Shown here piece by piece: positions 9,601-19,796 of a DNA stretch of 64,000 bases. How positions within the stretch are numbered: position 1 is the first letter of the stretch; each line of letters opens with the position of its first letter. The position numbers and the translations under genes are program-made. Source of the stretch: Flavobacteriaceae bacterium (lineage in GTDB: Bacteria; Bacteroidota; Bacteroidia; Flavobacteriales; Flavobacteriaceae). Below the pieces are notes generated by a model. The model had not been told where the DNA came from and did no database searches. It saw only the letters and a list, made by a program, of their open reading frames with translations. The stretch is from positions 1 to 64,000 of the forward strand of contig CANGIF010000006.1 in NCBI GenBank assembly GCA_947453885.1, written 5' to 3'.

Positions 9601-10779
9601 TTAATATTCAAATGTTCCGTATTCGCTTTCAATTGTAAGCTTTTTAGTGTCTGAAGCTGCAACCCTTCCTATAATTTTAGCCTCAACACCAAATGATTCT
9701 GAAATTGAAATTATCTTTTCCGCAATAGTTATTGGAACATAGAGCTCCATTCTGTGTCCACAGTTAAAAACTTGATACATTTCTTTCCAATCAGTTTTAG
9801 ACTGTTCTTGAATCATTTTAAATAACGGAGGAATCGGAAATAACCTGTCTTTTATTATATGTAAATTATCAATAAAATGTAGGATTTTAGTTTGTGCACC
9901 TCCACTACAATGAACCATTCCGTGAATTTCAGTAGACGAAAAAGTATCCAGAATTATTTTTATAATTGGTGCATACGTTCTAGTTGGTGAAAGTACTAAT
10001 TTTCCTGCATTTATAGGAATATCTACAATTGAATCTGTTAACTGTAGCGTACCCGCATAAATTAATTCATTGGGTATAGCCGCATCAAAACTTTCCGGGT
10101 ATTTAGTTGCCAATGATTTATCAAACACATCATGTCTTGCCGAAGTTAACCCGTTACTTCCCATTCCACCATTATAAGTACTCTCATAATTTGCCTGTCC
10201 AAAAGAGGCTAATCCAACAATAACATCTCCTGCTTTAATATTAGCATTGTCAATAACAGCGCTACGTTTCAATCTTGCTGTTACTGTTGAGTCTACAATA
10301 ATTGTTCTGACTAAATCGCCAACATCTGCTGTTTCACCTCCAGTTGATATTATTGTAACTCCATAGGTTTTCATTTCATCAATCAATTCTTGAGTTCCTG
10401 AAATTATTGCAGCAATTACTTCAGATGGAATTAAATTCTTGTTTCTTCCAATAGTAGATGATAATAAAATAGTATCTGTTGCGCCTACACAAATTAAATC
10501 ATCAATATTCATGATTAAAGCATCTTGAGCGATGCCTTTCCATACTGAAATATCGCCTGTTTCTTTCCAATAAATGTAAGCCAAAGCTGATTTTGTTCCA
10601 GCACCATCAGCATGCATCACTAAACAATATAGATCGTCATTTGTTAAATAATCAGGAATAATTTTACAAAATGCTTTGGGAAATAATCCTTTATCTATTT
10701 TTTTAATTGCATTATGAACATCTTCTTTAGCGGCAGAAACACCTCGAAGTGCATACTTATTAGTAGTTGCTGAATCCAT
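9601..10779 (-). CDS. AIR synthase / PurM-related protein
   Basis: DLYCLVMHADGAGTKSALAYIYWKETGD, ISTGGETADVGDLVRTIIVD, MVHCSGGAQTKILHF, FNCGHRMELYVP; PurM-like but 392 aa. Confidence 0.85.
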   Translation of the reverse strand: MDSATTNKYALRGVSAAKEDVHNAIKKIDKGLFPKAFCKIIPDYLTNDDLYCLVMHADGAGTKSALAYIYWKETGDISVWKGIAQDALIMNIDDLICVGATDTILLSSTIGRNKNLIPSEVIAAIISGTQELIDEMKTYGVTIISTGGETADVGDLVRTIIVDSTVTARLKRSAVIDNANIKAGDVIVGLASFGQANYESTYNGGMGSNGLTSARHDVFDKSLATKYPESFDAAIPNELIYAGTLQLTDSIVDIPINAGKLVLSPTRTYAPIIKIILDTFSSTEIHGMVHCSGGAQTKILHFIDNLHIIKDRLFPIPPLFKMIQEQSKTDWKEMYQVFNCGHRMELYVPITIAEKIISISESFGVEAKIIGRVAASDTKKLTIESEYGTFEY

Positions 10780-10942
10780 TGGAATTACATGTAGTTGTGT
10801 TAGGCAAATATAGTCTTATTGTTATAAGTAAACAAAATGCTTTTTATAAAAAAAATAGTATCTTTGATGCTTACAAAAAATGAAAGATAACTACTTTATT
10901 TTTACTTTTAATTATCTGTTTATATAAAATTAATCCATTGCA

Positions 10943-11386
10943 ATGAATAACAACGACATATTTAAAAAACTTAGAGTTGCTTTAATGTTAAGAGACGATC
11001 AAATTGTTTCAATTTTAGAATTAGTCGATTTTAGAATATCAAAAGGCGAATTAGGAAATATATTCAGAAGTCAAGACCATGCTGATTATATGGAATGTGG
11101 CGATCAAATTTTGCGTAATTTTTTGAATGGTTTAGTTATTCATCTTCGTGGTACAAAAGAAAATCCGAAAAATCCAAATGATGTTTTAGCCATTCATAAA
11201 GCAGAAGCTAAACCAAAACCTTTTGTTAAAACTAACTCTGAAAATACTGTAAAAGGAGATTTTAAAACTAAGAAACCATTTAATAAAAAACCTTTCAATA
11301 ATTCGGATTCCAAAAAATCGAAAACAGAAAAAATACAAGTAATTGAAAAGGTGAAATTTAAAAACGGGAAAAAAAGTAATAATTAA
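10943..11386 (+). CDS. DUF1456 family protein with basic low-complexity tail
   Basis: NNNDIFKKLRVALMLRDDQIVSILELVDFRISKGELGNIFRSQDHADYMECGDQILRNFLNGLVIHLRG, then a K/N/F-rich tail. Confidence 0.8.
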   Translation: MNNNDIFKKLRVALMLRDDQIVSILELVDFRISKGELGNIFRSQDHADYMECGDQILRNFLNGLVIHLRGTKENPKNPNDVLAIHKAEAKPKPFVKTNSENTVKGDFKTKKPFNKKPFNNSDSKKSKTEKIQVIEKVKFKNGKKSNN

Positions 11387-11390
11387 ATTA

Positions 11391-11687
11391 CTACCTTAAC
11401 ACAACATCTTTAACAACTTCTCGTCTTAGTTCTTCATTAATCATTTTTATAATTTTATCCTTGCCATAATTCAATTCTTCTCTCAAAACCGAAGATGTAA
11501 GTTCGACATATAGTATTGAATTTTTTAAAAGTACATTTTGTGTATAGCTGTTTACACCGTTTCCCATTAAGGATTTCCATGCTTCCTTTACCTCAATTTG
11601 ATCTATTCCAGGCTGAAGTTTGTTAGTTAGGATAATTTCTTTCAATATATCACTAATTGTACTGTCGTTTTGCATTCGTTTAGCCAT
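11391..11687 (-). CDS. DUF721 (DciA-like) domain protein
   Basis: 98 aa; VKEAWKSLMGNGVNSYTQNVLLKNSILYVELTSSVLREELNYGKDKIIKMIN. Confidence 0.8.
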   Translation of the reverse strand: MAKRMQNDSTISDILKEIILTNKLQPGIDQIEVKEAWKSLMGNGVNSYTQNVLLKNSILYVELTSSVLREELNYGKDKIIKMINEELRREVVKDVVLR

Positions 11688-12106
11688 TATTTTATTGAAA
11701 AAGGAGTAAATTTTTTGTATTGGTATTCTATATTTTGATCGTTAACTATTACTAATATATCTTTTGTTAACGATACCATTCTTTCTTTCCATTTAGCATA
11801 AGAAGTAACATAATTAATGAATGTTTCGCCATTCTTTTGAGTTATGGTTATAGCTTCTGATTGATTGTTTACTAGATAAGTGCCATTAAATTGTGGTGTT
11901 ACTTTTTTTCTGATACCATTTTTATTTTTCAATTCAAAAAAATCAATTGTTTCGTTTACTTTATATTCTTTTTTGGATCCGTCAGGTTTGGTTACTTTCT
12001 CAATTTCCCAATATCCATTAAGATTGACTAAATCTGTATCTGTTATTTTAGTTTGACATCCACCTAAAGTAAGTAGAAAAGTAAGACATACAATTATATT
12101 TTTCAT
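11687..12106 (-). CDS. Lipocalin-like lipoprotein, hypothetical
   Basis: MKNIIVCLTFLLTLGGCQTK lipobox; LNGYWEIEKVTKPDG. Confidence 0.65.
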   Translation of the reverse strand: MKNIIVCLTFLLTLGGCQTKITDTDLVNLNGYWEIEKVTKPDGSKKEYKVNETIDFFELKNKNGIRKKVTPQFNGTYLVNNQSEAITITQKNGETFINYVTSYAKWKERMVSLTKDILVIVNDQNIEYQYKKFTPFSIK

Positions 12107-12279
12107 TAGTTTTTTGTGATTTGTGATTTGTATTTTAAATTAATGTTTACATTTAGGGTAATCATAATTAAAATTTTAAATACAAAAATACTTTTTTTTA
12201 GTTGTTAGACTCTTTATTTTTGAAATAACACTTAAACTAATTTTAGTTTTTTTAGTCAAAATGAAAAAATGAAAAAAAA

Positions 12280-13365
12280 ATGAAACCGATAAATTTATTT
12301 CTAATAGTAGCTTTTTTTGCGACAAGTTGCTCCAAAAGCTCCGAAATAGTTCAAAATAATCCTGAAACTAGTGCTATGTATTTTCCGCCTAATGGCAGTA
12401 CTATATGGGAAACAACTTCAATTGAAGCTTTAGGTTGGCATTCAAATGCTGTACAACCATTATTAGATTATCTTCTTTTGAAGAACAGCAAGTCCTTTAT
12501 GATTTTAGTTAATGGAAGAATTGTAATGGAAAATTACTTTAATGGACATGATGCAAATACAAACTGGTACTGGGCAAGCGCTGGAAAAACTTTAACAGCT
12601 ACAGTAACCGGAATTGCGCAACAAGAAGGTTTATTAAACATAAACAATACCGTTTCGCAATATGTAGGAAATGGATGGACAAGCGAAACTATTAATAAAG
12701 AAAACCAAATTACGTGCAAGCATTTACTCACTATGACTTCAGGATTAGACGATGCATACAATGGAGATTTTGTAGCTCCAACCAATTTAATTTATAATGC
12801 CGATGCAGGCACTCGTTGGGCTTACGACAATGTATATGTAAAACTTCAAGACGTAGTAGCAAATCAGACAGGTCAAACTTGGAACGATTATTTTAATACC
12901 AAATTAAGAGATAAAATTGGAATGAGTAGCACTGGATTTTGGTACGATGATACCTCAACTGGTTTAAAAATTTATTTCAGTAATACGAGAAGTATGGCAA
13001 GATTTGGGTTATTAGCTTTAAATAAAGGAAACTGGAATGGAACAAAAATTATAAACGAAACGTACTGGGATGAAGCAACCTCTACCTCTCAAACAATTAA
13101 TAAAAGTTATGGTTACCTATGGTGGCTAAATGGTAAAGCCAGTTATCATCTACCAGAAAGTCAATTGGAATTTACGGGAGCTATTATACCTCATGGCCCA
13201 CAAGATATGTATATGGCTTTAGGAAAAAACGATCAAAAAATTTATGTAATTCCAAGCATGAAAATGGTTGTAATCAGAATGGGAAATGCTGCAGATACAG
13301 TAAATATGGCATTGTCTGATTTCGATGATGTTTTATGGCAAAAAATTACAGCTCTTTATCTGTAA
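12280..13365 (+). CDS. Serine hydrolase, beta-lactamase / DD-peptidase fold lipoprotein
   Basis: FFATSCSKSS lipobox; WYWASAGKTLTATVTG (SxxK); YDNVYV; YGYLWWLNG. Confidence 0.9.
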   Translation: MKPINLFLIVAFFATSCSKSSEIVQNNPETSAMYFPPNGSTIWETTSIEALGWHSNAVQPLLDYLLLKNSKSFMILVNGRIVMENYFNGHDANTNWYWASAGKTLTATVTGIAQQEGLLNINNTVSQYVGNGWTSETINKENQITCKHLLTMTSGLDDAYNGDFVAPTNLIYNADAGTRWAYDNVYVKLQDVVANQTGQTWNDYFNTKLRDKIGMSSTGFWYDDTSTGLKIYFSNTRSMARFGLLALNKGNWNGTKIINETYWDEATSTSQTINKSYGYLWWLNGKASYHLPESQLEFTGAIIPHGPQDMYMALGKNDQKIYVIPSMKMVVIRMGNAADTVNMALSDFDDVLWQKITALYL

Positions 13366-13392
13366 AAGAACCTCTTTAAATTTTTAAATAAA

Positions 13393-13440
13393 AACCGCTA
13401 ATATAACTTTCGAACAGAAAGCTACTTTAGCGGTTATTTC
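13393..13440. terminator. Putative terminator hairpin between convergent genes
   Basis: ACCGCTAA...TTAGCGGT inverted repeat with flanking A/T runs. Confidence 0.55.
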
Positions 13441-13459
13441 ATATTATTAAAAACTTTTT

Positions 13460-15409
13460 TTATAAATGTAAAATAATTCCAATTTTAAAATTTCTTCCTC
13501 TAGTACTATACCCAATGTTTTCCACAAAATCTACATTAAATATATTGTTTAGTGAAGCAAAATAACTTATTTTATTTGTAGGATTTTCAATTCTAAAAGT
13601 TGTATTAACTAACTGATAGGAAGCTAAACTAACTTTTTGGGTGGTGTAAGTAATTCCGTCAAAATAAAAATCTTTTCTACCATCCATATATTGATAAGTG
13701 GTATTAATACTTACTTTTTTGGTTAGTTGAGTAACTAATGAAGCGTTCATTTTATGTTTTGGAATTAATCGATCTAAAGCTTCTTCAACTAGAATAAAAG
13801 TATAATTTGTATTCAAATGAAAGGATTTAGAAATTGCAACTGAAAATTCGGTTTCAATCCCTTTTGCTGTATTCTTCCCATCAATATTTATGTAATTCCC
13901 TTGAAAAGTTACTGGGTTGGTATAAAAACCAATAAAATTGGTTTGCTCTCTGTAAAAACCAATACTGCTTAAACGTATTTTTTTGTCTAATAGTTGAGTT
14001 TCAAATCCCACTTCAAATGTTGTGTTTTTTTCGGGAGTTAAATTTGAATTGCCGTATTCTGAATACAATTGATACAAACTTGGTGTAATAAAAGCAGTGC
14101 TAACAGAAGTTAAAACTTTAAAAGGAAAAGATTTAAAATCAAATGAAGGATTAATATTGTAAACCAATTGATTACCATATTGGCTGTGTGTGTTATATCT
14201 TGATCCTAAATTAACATTCAATCCAAAAGGTAGTGAAATTACAGCTGTTGCATAAGGATCTGCCATTACAAACTTTGTAGATGCTTTAGTCAAATTTCCA
14301 TAAACCGAATTCAAATTCATATCATGAAATTGAAATTGAAATCCTGTAACAATGAAAAATAATTTAGAAAAATTATATTTATTAAAAGCATCAGCGTTTA
14401 TACTTCTAGAAGCATATTCTGTTTGTTCCAAAGTTCCTAAATACGATAATTCTTGATATGCTCTTATTAATTTGGTAAAACCAACATTCAAATTAAATTC
14501 GCCTTTTTTATAGTGGTATTTTGGTACAAATCCAAATCTCACTTGGTCTGACTTTGATTGATTAAAAGGTGTATCATTTGTACCTGTATTATCAAAAGCT
14601 GCATCATAGGCATTGTGAATTCGATCAAGGTTACCAAAAAATTCTATTGATAATTGTTTTGAAAAATTAAATCCCAATTTAGAAACTAAATTTATCCTCG
14701 AAAAACGATCATTTTCAGTATTTGTACCTGAATTTGGTGTTGCTATTTGTGACATTCCGTTTACTTCAGTGCTATTTAATGCAGCTAAATAATGTATTTT
14801 ACTTGCAGTTCCTGAAAAAGATACACCTTGATTCATTTCTTGTGCACTTATTTTATGCGTTTGAGAAGTATTATTTGTACCTAAATTGATATAGGCAGCT
14901 ACATCCATTTTTTTTATTCCTGCTTTCTTTAAAATTATGTTAATAACACCTGTTGCTGCTCCTGATCCATATAACGTACTAGCAGCGCCTTTCATAATTT
15001 CAATGCTTTCTATTTGTTCAATTGGCAGCAACCTTAAATCGTACTCTAAATTTATTCCTGAAGCATCAGTCACTGGAATACCATCTATTATTATTAACAC
15101 TTGGTTATTTTTTCCACCCCTAATGTAAGACCCTAAATTTTTACCTGTAACACTTTGATTGCCATTAATTTCAACGCCTGCAACAGTAGAAAGCACATTT
15201 GCTAAGGATTGCCCTACATTTCTGGCAAGTTCATCAGCTGAAATTATGGTAATAATTTTACCTGATTTTTCTTTTTCTAAAGCAAATTTTGAATCTGAAA
15301 TAACTACTTCAGAAAGTTCATTTGAAGTTGTTTTGAAGTTCTCTTGCGACCATACACAAGAGGATAATAGTACTAAAATAGCACTATTAAAAATGTTTTT
15401 TTTGTTCAT
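13460..15409 (-). CDS. TonB-dependent outer membrane receptor, BtuB-like
   Basis: Plug ISADELARNVGQSLANVLSTVAGVEINGNQSVTGKNLGSYIRGGKNNQVLIIIDGIPV; beta-barrel C-term. Start placed at MNKKNIFNSAILVLLSSCVWSQ (15409) because the longer ORF runs into the riboswitch. Confidence 0.93.
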   Translation of the reverse strand: MNKKNIFNSAILVLLSSCVWSQENFKTTSNELSEVVISDSKFALEKEKSGKIITIISADELARNVGQSLANVLSTVAGVEINGNQSVTGKNLGSYIRGGKNNQVLIIIDGIPVTDASGINLEYDLRLLPIEQIESIEIMKGAASTLYGSGAATGVINIILKKAGIKKMDVAAYINLGTNNTSQTHKISAQEMNQGVSFSGTASKIHYLAALNSTEVNGMSQIATPNSGTNTENDRFSRINLVSKLGFNFSKQLSIEFFGNLDRIHNAYDAAFDNTGTNDTPFNQSKSDQVRFGFVPKYHYKKGEFNLNVGFTKLIRAYQELSYLGTLEQTEYASRSINADAFNKYNFSKLFFIVTGFQFQFHDMNLNSVYGNLTKASTKFVMADPYATAVISLPFGLNVNLGSRYNTHSQYGNQLVYNINPSFDFKSFPFKVLTSVSTAFITPSLYQLYSEYGNSNLTPEKNTTFEVGFETQLLDKKIRLSSIGFYREQTNFIGFYTNPVTFQGNYINIDGKNTAKGIETEFSVAISKSFHLNTNYTFILVEEALDRLIPKHKMNASLVTQLTKKVSINTTYQYMDGRKDFYFDGITYTTQKVSLASYQLVNTTFRIENPTNKISYFASLNNIFNVDFVENIGYSTRGRNFKIGIILHL

Positions 15410-15499
15410 TTTTAATATTAAAAAATTTTTAAAAATGGGAGAAAAGTATGAAATTACCCATACCCAAACCTTTTTTCCCGAAAGTTTGTTACTAGTATA

Positions 15500-15692
15500 A
15501 TAGGCAGGTCTCCTGGCTTGCGTCTTGTTGTTTACCTTCCCAAGTTTTCTCAGTGGTTTTTGTAGTAACAACAAGCTTTATAGCATACAGTTGCGGGTAC
15601 AGCTCAAGATTTTTAACGAAATTCTTTAATTACAAATTAAAAAAGTATTTCTTTAAGTACTTGATTCCCTTTTAATGTAGTTTCTGAACAAT
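15500..15692 (-). promoter_or_regulatory. Cobalamin (B12) riboswitch upstream of the TonB-dependent receptor
   Basis: Minus strand reads ...aaaagggaatc...gagctgtacccgcaactgta...ccactgagaaaacttgggaagg...aagccaggagacctgcc: canonical cobalamin riboswitch order. Confidence 0.93.
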
Positions 15693-16136
15693 AGAAAATA
15701 CAACCTTATCACGATACAAATATAGCTGTTATGATAAGAATTCACAAGTTATTATTGGTTGTTTACTAATATTTGAAAACGTTTAAAATAAAAAACACAC
15801 CAATTTTAATTAAATTTAATATACTGAAAAAAAAAGCTATAAAAATTAATAATTATTTTTTTACATGAAAATGAATTATATCAGTTTTTAGATAAAACAA
15901 AAAAAAACAGATAATTCAAAATTGAACCACCTGTTTTAAAATATTTTATAATTCTTATCTATTCTATCATTTCTTCATAAAGTGAATTGTCATTGTTAAA
16001 ATTATCATTAAAAAATATCAACTTCACTTTCAAAGTCTGTCAATTATTTTATTTAGTAAACTGAATATTAAAAATTTACTACTTAAAATATAGTTCTTGA
16101 TCTATTTTTGAGTTAGAATTTATAAGTATATTGAAA

Positions 16137-17009
16137 TTAACCCATTAATTCCTTAACTTTTAAACCAATTTCAGCTGGAGAGTCAACAACATGAATTCCA
16201 TTTTCTCTCATTATACGTTTTTTAGCTTCAGCTGTATCATCTGCTCCTCCAACTATTGCTCCTGCGTGACCCATTGTGCGTCCTTTTGGAGCTGTTTCAC
16301 CCGCAATAAAACCGACAACTGGTTTTCTATTACCATCTTGTTTAATCCACTTTGCGGCATCGGCTTCAAGTTGTCCACCAATTTCCCCTATCATAATGAT
16401 GCATTTTGTTTCTGGATCATTCATTAAAAGTTCAACTGCTTCTTTTGTTGTTGTACCAATTATTGGATCTCCTCCTATTCCGATTGCAGTTGTTATACCT
16501 AATCCTTGTTTTACTACTTGGTCAGCTGCCTCGTAAGTAAGTGTCCCTGACTTTGATACAATACCAATAGTTCCTTTTTTGAAGACAAATCCAGGCATGA
16601 TACCAACCTTCGCTTCCCCTGGAGTTATAACTCCTGGACAATTTGGTCCAATTAATCTACAATTTCTTGATTTTATATATTCATAGGCTTTTATCATATC
16701 TGCAACTGGTATACCTTCTGTAATTGTTATAATCACTTTTATACCAGCATCAGCTGCTTCCATTATAGCATCAGCTGCGAATGCTGGTGGTACAAAAATT
16801 ATTGTGGTATCTGCTCTAGCTAATTCTACTGCGTCTTTTACAGTATTGAATACAGGACGTTCTAAATGTGTAGTTCCACCTTTTCCTGGAGTAACTCCTC
16901 CTACTACATTTGTTCCATATTCTATCATTTGTGATGCATGGAAAGTTCCTTCGCTTCCAGTAAAACCTTGTACAATAATTTTAGAATCTTTATTAACTAA
17001 AACGCTCAT
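16137..17009 (-). CDS. sucD: Succinyl-CoA ligase (ADP-forming) alpha subunit
   Basis: [54 protein letters not shown]. Confidence 0.96.
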   Translation of the reverse strand: MSVLVNKDSKIIVQGFTGSEGTFHASQMIEYGTNVVGGVTPGKGGTTHLERPVFNTVKDAVELARADTTIIFVPPAFAADAIMEAADAGIKVIITITEGIPVADMIKAYEYIKSRNCRLIGPNCPGVITPGEAKVGIMPGFVFKKGTIGIVSKSGTLTYEAADQVVKQGLGITTAIGIGGDPIIGTTTKEAVELLMNDPETKCIIMIGEIGGQLEADAAKWIKQDGNRKPVVGFIAGETAPKGRTMGHAGAIVGGADDTAEAKKRIMRENGIHVVDSPAEIGLKVKELMG

Positions 17010-17092
17010 GATTTATGATTTATGTTGTTTTTATATTTTTATACAAAAGTAAGGTTTTTACAAGAATTTATTTATTAAAAATTCAAAATAAA

Positions 17093-17455
17093 TTACAATA
17101 ATTGACTAATTTGATACCCTCGAAATAATTTTTCATCTTTTAATTCCCAAATAACAAAAAAATTTGCCAATAAAATTTCTTCTCTTGGATTTTCTATAGT
17201 TTTAACTGAATGAGAATATTTTACAGCAAAAGTATTTTTCTCTTTAATCAAATGTGTTATTCGTACTTTAGATCGAATATAAGCCTTTGCTATATTATCA
17301 GTAAAATCTAGAATTTCTTGATAGTCCATAACAATTGCTCCTTTTGAACTATTCCATTCTAAAATAATATCTGGGTGCAAAAAAGTCTGCATGACTTTGC
17401 TATTAATAAGTGCATCTGATTTGTAAAAATCAATAATTATTTTTTTTGAAAACAT
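17093..17455 (-). CDS. NTF2-like / SnoaL-like domain protein
   Basis: 120 aa; TFLHPDIILEWNSSKGAIVMDYQEILDFT...; TAATG coupled to the upstream LpxD-like gene. Confidence 0.6.
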   Translation of the reverse strand: MFSKKIIIDFYKSDALINSKVMQTFLHPDIILEWNSSKGAIVMDYQEILDFTDNIAKAYIRSKVRITHLIKEKNTFAVKYSHSVKTIENPREEILLANFFVIWELKDEKLFRGYQISQLL

Positions 17456-18384
17456 TACTTTAATTTACTTAAAATTTCTGGAATCTTTTTAATATTTGCC
17501 AATTGTTTCAGTTTTTCTCTAGATTCTTCAATCGGTGTGCCAAAATATGTTTTACCTCCTTCAACTGATTTTGTAACTCCTGTTTGACCTAAAATAACTG
17601 CTTTACTTCCTATTGTTATGCCACTTGTTGTACCTACTTGTCCCCAAAGAGTTACTTCGTCTTCTATAACTACACAGCCTGCAATACCAGTTTGAGATGC
17701 TATAAGACAATGTTTACCAATTTGAGTATCGTGTCCAACATGAACTTGGTTATCAATTTTAGTTCCTTCTCCAATTTTAGTATCTCCAGTCACTCCTTTA
17801 TCAATAGTGCATAAAGCTCCAATTCCAACATTACTTTCAATAACAACTCTACCACCTGAAAGCAGTTGATCAAAACCCTCTGGACGTTTTTTATAATAAA
17901 AAGCATCTGCGCCCAATATAGTTCCCGCGTGAATTATTACATTATCACCAATTACAGTATTATCATAAATAGATACATTAGAATGAATAATGCAATTATT
18001 ACCTATTTCTACATTGTTTCCTATAAAAGTATTTGGTTGAATAATAGTTCCTTCTCCAATTTTAGCAGTATCTGAAATTGGATTGTTAGAATTCTTAAAT
18101 GGACTAAAATACTTTGTAAGCAAATTGAAATCTCTAAAAGGGTCTTCTGAAATCAACAACGCTTTTCCTTCAGGGCATGCTACTTCTTTATTAATTAAAA
18201 CAATACTTGCTTTTGACTGTAAAGCTTTATCGTAATATTTGGGGTGATCTACAAAAACTATGTCTCCAGGTTCAACAACATGAATTTCGTTCATACCAAA
18301 AATTGGAAAAGTTTCACTTCCTACAAATTTACATTCTATAATTGATGCTATTTCTCTTAGTGTATGAGCTACTTTAAATTTCAT
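17455..18384 (-). CDS. LpxD-like left-handed beta-helix acyltransferase (second paralog)
   Basis: Hexapeptide repeats; IGADAFYYKKRPEGFDQLLSGGRVVIESNVGIGALCTIDKGVTGDTKIGEGTKIDNQVHVGHD. Confidence 0.88.
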   Translation of the reverse strand: MKFKVAHTLREIASIIECKFVGSETFPIFGMNEIHVVEPGDIVFVDHPKYYDKALQSKASIVLINKEVACPEGKALLISEDPFRDFNLLTKYFSPFKNSNNPISDTAKIGEGTIIQPNTFIGNNVEIGNNCIIHSNVSIYDNTVIGDNVIIHAGTILGADAFYYKKRPEGFDQLLSGGRVVIESNVGIGALCTIDKGVTGDTKIGEGTKIDNQVHVGHDTQIGKHCLIASQTGIAGCVVIEDEVTLWGQVGTTSGITIGSKAVILGQTGVTKSVEGGKTYFGTPIEESREKLKQLANIKKIPEILSKLK

Positions 18385-18408
18385 GAATTAATTTTAAAAT
18401 AATTTTCT

Positions 18409-18975
18409 TTATTCTTTAACACGTTCCATATAAGAACCTGTAGCAGTATCAATTTTAATCTTATCGCCTTCGTTAATAAATAAAGGAACGTTAACACTTG
18501 CTCCAGTTTCAACTTTAGCAGGCTTTGTTGCGTTTGTAGCTGTGTTGCCTTTTGCTCCTGGTTCAGAATAAGTTACTTCAAGAATAACAGAAGCAGGCAT
18601 ATCAACAGAAAGTGGCATATCCGTTTCTGAATTAATTTGAACCATTACATTAGTACCTTCTTTTAATAAATCTGGTGCATCCAGAATATTTTTATTCAAC
18701 GTAATTTGTTCATACGATTCAGTGTTCATAAAATGAAATTGATCTCCTTCTGGATATAAAAATTGAAAAGTATGTGTTTCAACTCTAACTTCTTCTATTT
18801 TATGTCCAGCAGAAAATGTATTATCTAAAACTTTTCCGTTGGTCAAACTTCTTAATTTTGTTCTAACAAAAGCAGGTCCTTTACCTGGTTTTACATGAAG
18901 AAATTCAATTATTTTATAAATATCATTATTGTATTTGATACAAAGTCCATTTCTAATATCTGATGTAGATGCCAT
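18409..18975 (-). CDS. efp: Elongation factor P
   Basis: MASTSDIRNGLCIKYNNDIYKIIEFLHVKPGKGPAFVRTKLRSLTNGKVLDNTFSAGHKIEE. Confidence 0.97.
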   Translation of the reverse strand: MASTSDIRNGLCIKYNNDIYKIIEFLHVKPGKGPAFVRTKLRSLTNGKVLDNTFSAGHKIEEVRVETHTFQFLYPEGDQFHFMNTESYEQITLNKNILDAPDLLKEGTNVMVQINSETDMPLSVDMPASVILEVTYSEPGAKGNTATNATKPAKVETGASVNVPLFINEGDKIKIDTATGSYMERVKE

Positions 18976-19007
18976 AATTTTATTGTTTAATTTTTATTAA
19001 TTTGTTT

Positions 19008-19793
19008 TTAAATACTTCCAGAGTATCCTTTCATAATACCCCTTGAAGAGTTTTTTATAAAATCTAGTATTTCATCTCGCTCTGGAGATGCTGCCATTTC
19101 AGCTTCTATTATACCAACTGCTTGAGAAGTATTGTAATTTTTTTGATATAAAATTCTGTAAATATCTTGAATTTCTCTTATCTTATCTGAAGTGAATCCC
19201 CTTCTCCTAAGTCCTACAGAATTTATACCTACATAGGAAAGTGGTTCTTTTGCTGCTTTTGTATATGGAGGAACATCCTTTCTAAGGAGTGAACCACCTG
19301 AAATCATAGCATGATCACCTACGCTTATGAATTGATGTACAGCTGAAAGACCTCCGATAATTGCAAAATTTCCAATAGTAACATGTCCACCTAAAAGAAC
19401 GCCATTTACAATTATGACATTATCACCAATATGACAGTCATGAGCTATGTGAGCAGATGCCATTAACAAACAATTATTTCCTATCTTAGTTTGTCCTGAA
19501 GCAATTGTACCTCTATTTACTGTTACACATTCTCTTATTGTACAATTATCTCCAATAATTGCTAAAGAATCTTCTCCACCAAATTTCAAATCTTGAGGTA
19601 CAGCTGCAATTACTGCTCCTGGAAAAATATTACAATTTTTACCTATTCTAGCACCTTCCATTATGGTTACATTTGAACCTATCCATGTTCCATCTCCAAT
19701 AACAACATTATTATGTATGGTTGTAAAAGGTTCTATTACGACGTTTTTTGCAATTTTTGCACCTGGGTGCACATATGCTAAAGGTTGATTCAT
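19008..19793 (-). CDS. lpxA: Acyl-ACP--UDP-N-acetylglucosamine O-acyltransferase
   Basis: AYVHPGAKIAKNVVIEPFTTIHNNVVIGDGTWIGSNVTIMEGARIGKNC; IAHDCHIGDNVIIVNGVLLGGHV. Confidence 0.96.
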   Translation of the reverse strand: MNQPLAYVHPGAKIAKNVVIEPFTTIHNNVVIGDGTWIGSNVTIMEGARIGKNCNIFPGAVIAAVPQDLKFGGEDSLAIIGDNCTIRECVTVNRGTIASGQTKIGNNCLLMASAHIAHDCHIGDNVIIVNGVLLGGHVTIGNFAIIGGLSAVHQFISVGDHAMISGGSLLRKDVPPYTKAAKEPLSYVGINSVGLRRRGFTSDKIREIQDIYRILYQKNYNTSQAVGIIEAEMAASPERDEILDFIKNSSRGIMKGYSGSI

Positions 19794-19796
19794 AAG

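Noticed and set aside
15410-15574. N-terminal extension of the TonB receptor ORF (MLLLQKPLRKLGKVNNKTQ...)
   Set aside because: It lies inside the cobalamin riboswitch and precedes a proper signal peptide start at 15409.
15896-15940. AAAACAG...CTGTTTT inverted repeat as a terminator
   Set aside because: Short arms and long loop in very AT-rich DNA; too weak to call.
2003-17455. Recurrent 1-nt TAATG stop/start overlaps (2003, 2782, 6181, 11687, 17455)
   Set aside because: Striking but consistent with ordinary translational coupling in compact operons; not treated as a novel signal.
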